39,388 nt of DNA from Bacillota bacterium. Its GTDB lineage: Bacteria; Bacillota; Clostridia; Saccharofermentanales; DTU023. The notes below the pieces were generated by a model. It had not been told where the DNA came from, searched no databases, and saw only the letters and a program-made list of their open reading frames with translations. Every line of letters begins with the position of its first letter. Within the stretch, counting starts at the first letter, position 1. The stretch lies in NCBI GenBank assembly GCA_023389255.1, contig JAEWER010000001.1, forward strand, positions 1 through 39,388, in the 5' to 3' direction. Of the stretch, positions 32,413-39,388 are shown in pieces. The position numbers and the translations under genes were made by a program.

Positions 32413-33732
32413 ATGGAAAAACGTGATACTTTCAAAAGTCGTTGGGGCTTTATTATGGCCTGTATCGGTTCCGCCGTCGGAATGGGTAATATTTGGTTAT
32501 TCCCTTTACGTCTAGGTAAAGGTGGTGGTGGCGCTTTCTTAATCGCCTACATCATTTGGGTAATAATCTTGGGTTATTCAGGTGTAGTCGAAGAGATAAC
32601 TTTAGGTCGTATGACTAGAAATGGTCCTATTGGTGCCTTTAGTCAAGCCTTACAAAGCCGTGGCAAAAATCCAACCATCGGCAAAGTTCTAGGTATGATT
32701 CCCGTAATCGGCTCTCTCTGTATTGCCATCGGCTATTCAGTAGTTATGGGTTGGATTTTCCACTATACCTTTAACTCATTTACAGGAGCTGCTTATCACG
32801 TACCAGATACAGGAGAGTATTTTGGCAAAATTGCTGGTGCTTTCGGTGTCGTACCATGGCACTTGTTAGCCTTAGTTGTAACCTTCTTAGTTATGACAGC
32901 TGGTGTCTCTGCTGGTATCGAGCGCTTAAACAAATTCATGATGCCCGCATTCTTCCTCTTATTCATTATTTTAGCTGTACGTATTTCATTTATTCCTGGT
33001 GCTGAAGAGGGCTATCGCTATATGTTCTATCCCGATTGGTCTCTCCTAGCACAACCGATGACTTGGGTATTCGCTATGGGACAGGCTTTCTTCTCCTTGT
33101 CTTTGGCTGGCAACGGCACCCTAATCTACGGCTCATACTTCAAATCAGATGAAGATATACTCTATTCTGCTAGGTTGATCTGCATTTTTGATAGTATTGC
33201 CGCCATGTTGGCTGCTATGGTTATCATTCCTGCTTGTACCGCTCTACTAGGTTTCGATAAGCTAAGTGCTGGTCCTCCGCTGATGTTCATCACCATGCCT
33301 ATGATTTTCCAAGAACTAGCTTTTGGTCAGATCTTCATGATTATTTTCTTTGTTGCTGTTCTCTTTGCTGGTTTAACTTCATTGGTTAATCTCTTCGAAG
33401 CACCCATAGCTACAATGCAAGAAATGTTTAATTTGAGCAGAGCTAAAGCCACCATCACTATCGCTGTAGTCGGTACTGCTATCGCCGTTTGCATCGAAGG
33501 AATTGTAGGTGAGTGGATGGATATACTGTCGATCTACGTTATTCCTGTTGGCGCTTTGCTCGCAGCCGTAATGCTCTACTGGGTATTCGGAATTGATAAG
33601 GCTTCAAGCGAAATGCAGAAAGGACATAAGCACACTTTGAATCCTTTAGTTCCCTGGATAGGCAAGTACGTATTTTGTCCACTAGCACTTGTTGTTATAA
33701 TTCTCGGTATTGTCTTTAAAGGAATAGGTTAA
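32413..33732 (+). CDS. tnaT: Sodium-dependent tryptophan transporter, NSS (LeuT/TnaT) family
   Basis: A 439-residue membrane protein with 11-12 helices of the neurotransmitter:sodium symporter family. The first helix, with its sodium/substrate site, is visible: GSAVGMGNIWLFPLRLGKGGGGAF (residues 17-40). Short bacterial members of this kind import amino acids with Na+. The position directly after tnaA makes tryptophan the probable substrate, as for TnaT of Symbiobacterium; this is inference. Start has a GAGGTG site. The two genes are separated by a hairpin, and a YheO-like regulator follows 27 bp later. Confidence 0.9.
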   Translation: MEKRDTFKSRWGFIMACIGSAVGMGNIWLFPLRLGKGGGGAFLIAYIIWVIILGYSGVVEEITLGRMTRNGPIGAFSQALQSRGKNPTIGKVLGMIPVIGSLCIAIGYSVVMGWIFHYTFNSFTGAAYHVPDTGEYFGKIAGAFGVVPWHLLALVVTFLVMTAGVSAGIERLNKFMMPAFFLLFIILAVRISFIPGAEEGYRYMFYPDWSLLAQPMTWVFAMGQAFFSLSLAGNGTLIYGSYFKSDEDILYSARLICIFDSIAAMLAAMVIIPACTALLGFDKLSAGPPLMFITMPMIFQELAFGQIFMIIFFVAVLFAGLTSLVNLFEAPIATMQEMFNLSRAKATITIAVVGTAIAVCIEGIVGEWMDILSIYVIPVGALLAAVMLYWVFGIDKASSEMQKGHKHTLNPLVPWIGKYVFCPLALVVIILGIVFKGIG

Positions 33733-33759
33733 GCTCGTATTAATCTAAAAGTGATAATT

Positions 33760-34542
33760 ATGCGCCAGTCAGCTCTACTTACACAATTTAGCAATGTAGT
33801 GAGTTTTTTAGGACGGTCCCTTGGACCGTCCTATGAAGTTGTACTCTACGATGCCAAGAATGATTTTCAGATTATCGCTATTGCCAATGGTGAACTAAGC
33901 GGTCGCACTGTAGGTGATGCTTGCTCCCCAACCATACGCTTTTGGTTGCAAAACGGCTTGTTAGAACGGCAAAGTTTAGTGAATATTTGTACTAAGCTAG
34001 ATAACCCACCAAGACAAATTCGTTCTTCGGTACTAATATTGCGCAACCAACAACAAAAAGTTGAGGGTCTATTGGCATTAAATTTTGATGACAGTAAATT
34101 CCATCAATTACAACAGCAAATCTTCGATTTAATACATCCATTAGAGTATGTCCTAGGACAACGCAATACGGGTGAAATAAATAACTTAGAGTCTGATCTT
34201 GAAATAATAAACGAATCTATATCTTCTGTTGCAGATAAACTATCTACAAGTGAACAACTTAAAGTGCAGAGCTCAGCACTTCCCTATCAATATTTGGGAG
34301 CACAAGAACACTCATTAAAACAAGAATTTGAACAGATATTAGGTCAGTATGCACACAGTCGTTATGGGGCTACGGTTGCGAAGCTACGCTATAACGCCCA
34401 GCTCACTACTACTGAGCGTAGGAGTTTAGTTAAGCTATTAAATCAACACGGTTTCTTTAGCCGAAAAGGCGCCATTCAATTTGTTGCAGCAGAGCTCAAT
34501 TGTTCCACCCCCACCGTTTACCGCTACTTAAAATTAGCTTAG
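33760..34542 (+). CDS. YheO-like regulator (PAS-type sensor plus helix-turn-helix)
   Basis: A 260-residue DNA-binding regulator. Residues 1-115 resemble the YheO-type PAS-like domain (LGPSYEVVLYD near 24-34, LLALNFDDSKF near 105). The middle (about 125-190) is variable. The C-terminal 55 residues hold a helix-turn-helix of the HTH_22/YheO type, ending AELNCSTPTVYRYLKLA. Start taken at the ATG; a GTG lies three codons earlier, and neither has a clear ribosome site. As the last gene of the tnaA-tnaT cluster it may sense tryptophan or indole and control the operon, but nothing in the sequence shows the ligand. A stable hairpin lies early in its coding sequence. Confidence 0.8.
   Translation: MRQSALLTQFSNVVSFLGRSLGPSYEVVLYDAKNDFQIIAIANGELSGRTVGDACSPTIRFWLQNGLLERQSLVNICTKLDNPPRQIRSSVLILRNQQQKVEGLLALNFDDSKFHQLQQQIFDLIHPLEYVLGQRNTGEINNLESDLEIINESISSVADKLSTSEQLKVQSSALPYQYLGAQEHSLKQEFEQILGQYAHSRYGATVAKLRYNAQLTTTERRSLVKLLNQHGFFSRKGAIQFVAAELNCSTPTVYRYLKLA
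33809..33833 (+). repeat. Intragenic hairpin near the regulator start
   Basis: A perfect 11-bp inverted repeat (TAGGACGGTCC and complement) with a 3-nt loop, 50-75 bp into the coding sequence, preceded by six T. It is not a normal terminator, as no T-tract follows. Confidence 0.7.
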
Positions 34543-34546
34543 AACT

Positions 34547-34575
34547 AAAAAAGACATCTCTTAGATGTCTTTTTT
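34547..34575. terminator. Bidirectional terminator after the tna cluster
   Basis: A perfect 13-bp stem, AAAAAAGACATCT with its complement, and a 3-nt loop, flanked by A and T tracts. It lies between the convergent regulator and lipoprotein genes. Confidence 0.92.
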
Positions 34576-34596
34576 GCTTTGCTTCTCTATTCGTCT

Positions 34597-34878
34597 CTAC
34601 TCACCTGTAGTAGTTTCAACGCTTTCTGCTTGATTCACATTGGCCTCTGTCACTTGAGCAGTGGTTGCAATTTGTGTAGTTGGTGCTGCCGTGGGAGTTT
34701 TAACCGTGGTGGCTACCTGTGTGCCTTGAGTTGTCGGTACTGTGAAATCCTGCGGATTGAAATTCAATATTGTTCCCTTAGCTGTATGTTCAGTTTCTTT
34801 GCTTAGATTTTTACAGCCAACTATAGCCACAAATAGCACTGCTACCAGGCAAAGTAGACAAATAACTCTTTTTTTCAT
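34597..34878 (-). CDS. Small Thr-rich lipoprotein
   Basis: A 93-residue predicted lipoprotein. It has a basic N-terminus (MKKR), a hydrophobic segment and a lipobox, AIVGC, with Cys22 as the lipid-modified residue. The mature part is mostly a Thr/Val/Ala/Gln-rich, unstructured-looking stretch without a recognised domain. The start is the ATG preceded by GGAAAG; in-frame ATGs further upstream would add residues before the signal peptide. It is 34 bp downstream of the CyuA-type gene on the same strand. Function unknown. Confidence 0.72.
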   Translation of the reverse strand: MKKRVICLLCLVAVLFVAIVGCKNLSKETEHTAKGTILNFNPQDFTVPTTQGTQVATTVKTPTAAPTTQIATTAQVTEANVNQAESVETTTGE

Positions 34879-34912
34879 CAATTTCTTTCCTTCTATTAGT
34901 CTGCCAATAACC

Positions 34913-36316
34913 TTAACACACTGGGCCTGGATATTCATTAGAGCGTTCATTCGTACTGTAGGTTTTAGTCTTACCTAACATGATATTTAAGATTTCAATA
35001 TCTGTTTCGAACATACCCTGGTGCGCCATATGACCGACATTTCTAATCGTTTCCTCAATGGTTTGACCTACTATTCCATCACCTGGTTTAAAAGTATGTC
35101 CCGCTTCTGCCATCCGCAAAGCCATAACCATATTTTCTACGCTAATAGCAATTTTAGAGGCACAAGAAGATTTCGCACCGTCGCATACCATACCACCTGC
35201 GGTGGCAAGAGTATTAGTTAAAATATTGCCAATAGCCTCTTCTCCCATATCTTTGAGATAGCCTATACCTGCACCAGAAGCTGCTGCCGCACTTAAAACA
35301 CCACAGAAAGCAGATAATCTACCGATAAACATCTTCTGATAAATAGCTACTAAATTGGCAACAGCTAAAGCTCGATACAACTTTTCTTGCCCATATTTGT
35401 CTTGCTTTTGCTTATAAAACTCATATACTGGCAGACTTACAGTTATGCCTTGGTTACCTGAACCACAGTTGATGACAACAGGCATGGAGCAACCATTCAT
35501 GCGCGCATCAGATCCAGCCGCCGCATAAGCTACTGCCCTAGTTTCAGCTTTATGCTTATCGCCCATCGCTAGCTTTGTTCTACCAATTTGCGCACCAAAA
35601 GCTTGTTCAATTCCTGCTTGAGCAATGGCAGAGTTACACTCTACTTGTTTCTGTAATAAATCTTGTAATGCTTTATCTTCTGGGTTAGTAAAATCAAGAC
35701 TATCCGCAAATTCAATAATAGTATGTAGATTAATGATGGCGAGATCTTCATCACTCATAGGGCTGATTACAGAGTTCTCGCTCAAATCATTCTTGGCGTT
35801 TGCACTCTCCGTAACCTTTTCTTCCAAAATTGTGCCCGTAATCAATTCACCATCCACTTCAATACGACGAAAATCCTTATGATGGTTTTGTAGCTCTACT
35901 AAACATTGATGCTTAGCACCTTGCATTTCCACTCGGATATACAGATTAGCCACACCTTTAGCTAATTGAATATCAATAATGCCACTCTCAATTAGTTGTC
36001 TGGCACGGTCTCTTTGTTCATCTGAAACCTGGCTTAAAACCTCAAGCTCAGCGCTACCATCACCGACAGCTACACCTAGTGCTACTGCCATTAAAACGCC
36101 TTTATGACCGCCTGAGTTAGGAATGGTTACACCCATAACATTTTTGATGATATTACCACTGCAGAAAACGGTTATTTGTTTTGGTTCTTCGGCTAAAACT
36201 TCTTTTGCTTTTGCGCCTGCAAGCGCCAAAGAAATTGGCTCGGTACAACCCAGTGCTGGAATTAGCTCAGCTAACAAAATACCCCGACATCGATCCTTAG
36301 CAGCTTGTGTAATCAT
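34913..36316 (-). CDS. L-cysteine desulfidase, CyuA/YhaM family (UPF0597)
   Basis: A 467-residue enzyme of the L-cysteine desulfidase family, which breaks cysteine into pyruvate, ammonia and sulfide using a [4Fe-4S] cluster. Conserved cysteines appear in the expected blocks: Cys24 (GCTEP), Cys284 (NCGSGNQG), Cys338 (SAFCGV), Cys378 (CDGAK) and Cys385 (SSCASK). The usual GNIIKNVMGVTIPNSGGHKG block is also present. It is slightly longer than the typical 430 residues. Start supported by GAGGTAGGA. Related annotations call it serine dehydratase subunit alpha family; desulfidase is the better-supported activity. Together with tnaA it suggests amino-acid fermentation. No cysteine transporter gene is adjacent. 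Confidence 0.9.
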   Translation of the reverse strand: MITQAAKDRCRGILLAELIPALGCTEPISLALAGAKAKEVLAEEPKQITVFCSGNIIKNVMGVTIPNSGGHKGVLMAVALGVAVGDGSAELEVLSQVSDEQRDRARQLIESGIIDIQLAKGVANLYIRVEMQGAKHQCLVELQNHHKDFRRIEVDGELITGTILEEKVTESANAKNDLSENSVISPMSDEDLAIINLHTIIEFADSLDFTNPEDKALQDLLQKQVECNSAIAQAGIEQAFGAQIGRTKLAMGDKHKAETRAVAYAAAGSDARMNGCSMPVVINCGSGNQGITVSLPVYEFYKQKQDKYGQEKLYRALAVANLVAIYQKMFIGRLSAFCGVLSAAAASGAGIGYLKDMGEEAIGNILTNTLATAGGMVCDGAKSSCASKIAISVENMVMALRMAEAGHTFKPGDGIVGQTIEETIRNVGHMAHQGMFETDIEILNIMLGKTKTYSTNERSNEYPGPVC

Positions 36317-36352
36317 ATTCCTACCTCACAACCATCTGAGATTACTCAGTAT

Positions 36353-36424
36353 TATTTAGGGACATTTTAACGCTAATAAGGGTTCTAAACTAGCCACAAA
36401 CTACTTCATTTGCATCCCTAAATA
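36353..36424. repeat. Spaced inverted repeat upstream of the desulfidase gene
   Basis: TATTTAGGGA (36353-36362) and its exact complement TCCCTAAATA (36415-36424), 52 bp apart, upstream of the CyuA-type gene. This could be a paired regulator site. No gene lies in the surrounding 195-bp gap. Confidence 0.4.
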
Positions 36425-36457
36425 CCAATAGCAAATCAGTAAAAATGGTCGTAAAAA

Positions 36458-36483
36458 AAGGTTTTCGCCCGGGCGAAAACCTT
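36458..36483 (-). terminator. Terminator after the amidotransferase-like gene
   Basis: A perfect 26-bp palindrome, AAGGTTTTCGCCC with its complement. On the minus strand it is followed by a run of T, 28 bp beyond the stop of the amidotransferase-like gene. Confidence 0.92.
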
Positions 36484-36511
36484 AGTAACAATCCAATATT
36501 TAACTGCACTC

Positions 36512-37252
36512 TTACTCAGTCAAATAGCTAAAGAGATTACCCCACAACTTGTCATAATTTTCCCAAGCAACAAATTCGGGGCTACCCCAATGTGGCGCAC
36601 AATCGGAAGTGAATACTGCTGTCTTACCCTTACCAACTTTTCTTACAGCAATAAACGGATCTTCACCAATATTCATCAAAACTTCGCCCTCAGCAATCGG
36701 CTTAGTCTTGTTATAGCCTAAGAAATGAGGCCAATCGTTCAGTCCTGCTAAGACCGGATGCTCTTTAACGACTGTAGGCGTTACACCTTGGGGAGTTTCT
36801 ACCCTATCGTCAATATCTAAGCAGGCAACTGGCAAAATATCGGCAATAGCTGTTTGACCAAAACGAGCTTTAGCATCTATGCCTGCAAATGACATGTAGC
36901 CACCAACCATCATGAAAGAACCGCCTTGCTCTACGTATTCTTTGACCAACGCTAAACGATCAGGACGGCGTTGTCCACGTTCGAATACATCGTTAGACAG
37001 TAACACTGTATTAGCACCCATGTCTGAGAAAATAATGCAATCGTACTGCTTTAATTCTTCTAGAGTATTCGGAAATTGTTCCGCAACCAAGTGGTTAGGC
37101 AAGTAACTCACTTCGATACCATTATTGATAAACGCTTTGCGCAGAGGTTCTACCCCCTCCTCATACTTTGCCGTATAGAAGGTATCAAACCCTTTAACGT
37201 GCGTCATGTAAATGAACCAGGACTCACCTGCAATTAAAACTTTCTTAGCCAT
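36512..37252 (-). CDS. Class I glutamine amidotransferase-like protein of unknown function (COG5426-like)
   Basis: A 246-residue soluble protein resembling a bacterial family with a glutamine-amidotransferase-like fold: it begins KVLIAGESWF, then KGFDTFYTAKYEEGVEPLR, SDMGANTVLL, and GGSFMMVGGYMSFAGIDAKAR. The place where true amidotransferases carry the nucleophilic Cys has Gly-Tyr (VGGYMS), so ordinary glutamine hydrolysis is unlikely. The C-terminal segment VFTSDCAPHWGSPEFVAW is typical of the family. Substrate unknown. Start has AGAGGT. It is the last gene of an operon with a nucleoside hydrolase and an M20 peptidase, pointing to a small-molecule salvage or catabolic route. Confidence 0.8.
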   Translation of the reverse strand: MAKKVLIAGESWFIYMTHVKGFDTFYTAKYEEGVEPLRKAFINNGIEVSYLPNHLVAEQFPNTLEELKQYDCIIFSDMGANTVLLSNDVFERGQRRPDRLALVKEYVEQGGSFMMVGGYMSFAGIDAKARFGQTAIADILPVACLDIDDRVETPQGVTPTVVKEHPVLAGLNDWPHFLGYNKTKPIAEGEVLMNIGEDPFIAVRKVGKGKTAVFTSDCAPHWGSPEFVAWENYDKLWGNLFSYLTE

Positions 37253-37329
37253 GCTATACCTCTTTCTTTAATTGGTTATTTCTCTCTTAGTAATGCACAA
37301 TTGTTGCGCACATTATCTATGTCTTATTC

Positions 37330-38601
37330 TTACCAGCACAAAATCAACTCGGCATAAGCCAAGATATACTCAAAAAATTGAGCAATCTCTAAAGATTCAT
37401 TGGGTGTATGACAATCTTTAAGTTCTCCCGGACCACATTGAATTACAGGACAGCTTGCAATCTTTGCCCAGCTTCTACAATCACAGCCACACGGACTTGC
37501 CACCACAGGCATTTCTTGCCCTATTGCTCTTTGCCAAGCCTCACGCATTGCTCTAGGTAAAGGTTCATTAGCGTCGATCTCAAAGCCACCACCTTCTTGA
37601 TAAATTTCAATTTTAGGGAGATGATCTCTTAACCAAGGATCTGCTTTCGCTCTTTCGAGAATGCGTTCTTGATATTCTTTAATCACTTCGTCCCTAGACA
37701 TGCTGGGCAAGTAGTGCACACAAGTCTGAAAGCAACAATAATCTGGAATGCTAGAGCCAGCTGTTCCACCAGTAATGACACCAAAGTTTTGACTAGGAGA
37801 CGGCAGGAGTGGATGGCGATATCTAAGAAGCCACTCATGTTCTAATTCCTTGATTTCTTGCATCAATAGCATTGCTTTTTCGATGGCACTAACGCCTTCC
37901 CACTTGGCTCCAGAGTGACAACTTTTGCCCTCTACTTCCACCTTGAAAAAAACGAAAGCCATATTAGCTACAATCAACTCACGATTAGTGGGTTCACAGA
38001 CTATGACACCTTCTGCTTTTTGCCCATTGAGCGCAGCTTGAATCGAACCATTACCGCCACCTTCTTCATCTACAACAACAGCGTATTTAACATCAATCGG
38101 CAACTCGATACCGGCATCTTGCAATAGCTTTACTGCCAAAATACTAGCCAGCAAACCACCTTTCATATCAGCCGCACCTAAGCCATAAATACGCCCATCT
38201 CGCACCTCAGCTTGCCATGGATTGCTACGCCATAGTTCTAGCTCTCCCGGTGGCATAGTATCTATGTGTCCATTGAACAATAGACTTTTATTTTGCTTGC
38301 CTTTGAATTTTGCGTATAAGTTGAAACGGTCGGTTTGCACATGTCCTAGATTACCTTCGTGATAGCGCTGGTAAGCCTCTTCTAAGAGAGCTTCATCCAT
38401 CTGATCTCGCTCAACACTATCGGCGCCCATACGCTCAAAAAGCTTTTCTAAATATTGCTGGCCATTAATTTCTTTGCCTCCGGCAATGCCATGGCCTAAT
38501 ACCTGCGTATCACAAGCAATTAATTCTTTTAGTATTTCTAGGTACTCGCCTTGTTTGTTCTCTAAAACTTGTTTTAATTGATCAGTAATTTGTTTAGGCA
38601 T
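37330..38601 (-). CDS. M20-family metallopeptidase/deacylase (ArgE/DapE/ACY1-like)
   Basis: A 423-residue zinc hydrolase. Metal and catalytic motifs: FNGHIDTMP (His and Asp), GAADMKGG (Asp bridging two metals), DEEGGGNGS (Glu pair), CEPTN (Glu) and DCHTPNESL (His). It also has the dimerisation domain inserted in the middle (about 195-310). Members deacylate amino acids or small peptides; exact substrate not deducible. The start ATG overlaps the nucleoside hydrolase stop by 8 bp (ATGCCTAA), so the genes are translationally coupled. The amidotransferase-like gene follows 77 bp downstream. Confidence 0.88.
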   Translation of the reverse strand: MPKQITDQLKQVLENKQGEYLEILKELIACDTQVLGHGIAGGKEINGQQYLEKLFERMGADSVERDQMDEALLEEAYQRYHEGNLGHVQTDRFNLYAKFKGKQNKSLLFNGHIDTMPPGELELWRSNPWQAEVRDGRIYGLGAADMKGGLLASILAVKLLQDAGIELPIDVKYAVVVDEEGGGNGSIQAALNGQKAEGVIVCEPTNRELIVANMAFVFFKVEVEGKSCHSGAKWEGVSAIEKAMLLMQEIKELEHEWLLRYRHPLLPSPSQNFGVITGGTAGSSIPDYCCFQTCVHYLPSMSRDEVIKEYQERILERAKADPWLRDHLPKIEIYQEGGGFEIDANEPLPRAMREAWQRAIGQEMPVVASPCGCDCRSWAKIASCPVIQCGPGELKDCHTPNESLEIAQFFEYILAYAELILCW

Positions 38602-39388
38602 ACTGTTTTAAGCAACTTTCTACGATCTGCCAAAATTTATCTGCATTCAACTTGGTAGCAACCTGGACATTAGCAGGCTTATCTTGTACACCAAAGAAAT
38701 CACAGAGAGTTCTGCCATAACAAGCCTCGCTTCTGATCTCAACTGTGGCGTACATATCCTTTAACTCAATGCAACTAGGATCGATCAACCAGGCAATACA
38801 GGTAGGATCGTGGAGAGGTCCACCCTCCCAACCAAAAACAGCTTTCTGTGTTTGGTTAAAGAAAGTCATAATCTCAGCAAACAGTTTAGAGGCAGGGTTT
38901 TGTAGTTTGCGCATCTGCTCTACGATGCTCGGATAACACAACGCTTGTCTAGTTAAATCTAGACCCATCATCACTAAGGGGCGTCCACACTTAAACACTA
39001 CGTGGGCAGCTTCTGCATCAGCGTAAATATTGAACTCAGCTGCTGGCGTAATATTGCCCAACTGATAGGCGCCACCCATGAACACAATTTGTTCGATTTT
39101 TTCTACGATATCTGGTGCCAGGCGCATCGCCATAGCAATATTGGTCATAGGGCCAGTGGGTACTAGGGTTATATCTCCATCCGATGCACGAAGAGTATCA
39201 ATAATAAACTGCACCGCATGTTTAGTCTCAGGCTTGATCTGAAGCGGTTCAAACTCAGGTCCATCTAAGCCAGAAACGCCGTGAATATCGTCAGCAATCA
39301 CTTGTTTATCTCTGACCATCGGTCCAGCGCAACCAGCAAAAACAGGCACATCTAATCCCAGTTCTTGCACTACATGTAGAGCATTAGT
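38594..39388 (-). CDS. Nucleoside hydrolase (IUNH family), 5' end cut off by the window
   Basis: The C-terminal 264 residues of an inosine-uridine-preferring nucleoside hydrolase, which splits nucleosides into base and ribose. Present: TLVPTGPMTNIAMAMR, the FMGGAYQLGNITPAAEFNIYADAEAA block that binds ribose, and the late His-Asp pair in PLHDPTCIAWL. The N-terminal DxDxxxDD calcium site is beyond the right edge; the frame is open to base 39388. The usual length is about 310, so about 50 residues are missing. It is the upstream gene of a likely operon with the M20 peptidase and amidotransferase-like gene. Confidence 0.9.
   Translation of the reverse strand, partial: TNALHVVQELGLDVPVFAGCAGPMVRDKQVIADDIHGVSGLDGPEFEPLQIKPETKHAVQFIIDTLRASDGDITLVPTGPMTNIAMAMRLAPDIVEKIEQIVFMGGAYQLGNITPAAEFNIYADAEAAHVVFKCGRPLVMMGLDLTRQALCYPSIVEQMRKLQNPASKLFAEIMTFFNQTQKAVFGWEGGPLHDPTCIAWLIDPSCIELKDMYATVEIRSEACYGRTLCDFFGVQDKPANVQVATKLNADKFWQIVESCLKQYA

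Noticed and set aside
10..39388. UGA reassigned as a sense codon throughout the genome
   Set aside because: About 30 complete genes have no internal TGA while using TGG for Trp; only one gene is interrupted. Weak termination is possible, full reassignment unlikely.

Overview
The window looks like chromosomal DNA from a low-to-moderate GC, fermentative, probably anaerobic Bacillota (Firmicutes). The evidence is strong AGGAGG-type ribosome binding sites, PTS sugar uptake, a tig-clpP-clpX block, LrgAB, an LTA-synthase-like enzyme, a flavodiiron oxygen/NO reductase, and tryptophanase with a dedicated transporter. An indole-forming vaginal or gut Clostridia relative such as Mageeibacillus would fit, but that is a guess from gene content. 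No rRNA, tRNA, CRISPR array, insertion sequence or prophage was seen.

Layout. 1-5.2 kb (minus strand): a fused PrmA-Tmk protein, LrgA/LrgB, and a NanE/PTS pair for amino-sugar uptake. 5.3-6.5 kb (plus): flavodiiron protein. 6.6-10.9 kb (minus): a degenerate protein-kinase-like gene followed by the two halves of an asymmetric ABC exporter. 11-14.9 kb (minus): tig, clpP, clpX, each followed by a hairpin terminator. 15-19 kb (minus): OPT transporter, ArsD-like Cys-tailed protein, VanZ-like protein with a Tyr/Asp-rich tail, UppP. 19.3-20.4 kb (plus): a 358-residue GAPDH. 20.5-23.5 kb: a surface protein with four immunoglobulin-like repeats (minus), then a small secreted-protein gene that looks frameshifted and a four-helix membrane protein (plus). 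23.6-24.9 kb (minus): thiosulfate uptake (TsuA-like plus TusA-like). 25-27.7 kb: TetR regulator divergent from a P1B metal ATPase. 27.8-30.7 kb (minus): Spx/ArsC-like protein, inorganic pyrophosphatase, and an LTA-synthase-like gene interrupted by an in-frame TGA. 31-34.5 kb (plus): tryptophanase, Na+-coupled tryptophan transporter, YheO-type regulator. 34.6-39.4 kb (minus): small lipoprotein, CyuA-type cysteine desulfidase, then a nucleoside hydrolase / M20 peptidase / amidotransferase-like operon.

How they fit together. Several genes serve scavenging by an amino-acid and amino-sugar fermenter: ManNAc-6-P to GlcNAc-6-P, tryptophan to indole plus pyruvate, cysteine to pyruvate plus sulfide, thiosulfate uptake, and nucleoside cleavage. 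Others serve protein quality control and envelope work.

Most notable: (1) the single-polypeptide PrmA-Tmk fusion; (2) the LTA-synthase-like gene split by a TGA formed exactly at the junction of an 11-bp tandem duplication, in a window where TGA is almost never used as a stop (1 of 36 gene ends); (3) the trigger factor with a His/Cys-rich, SlyD-like tail; (4) the pseudokinase-like gene leading an asymmetric ABC exporter; (5) the ArsD-like protein lacking the metalloid-binding triad; (6) the structured leader of the tryptophanase gene.
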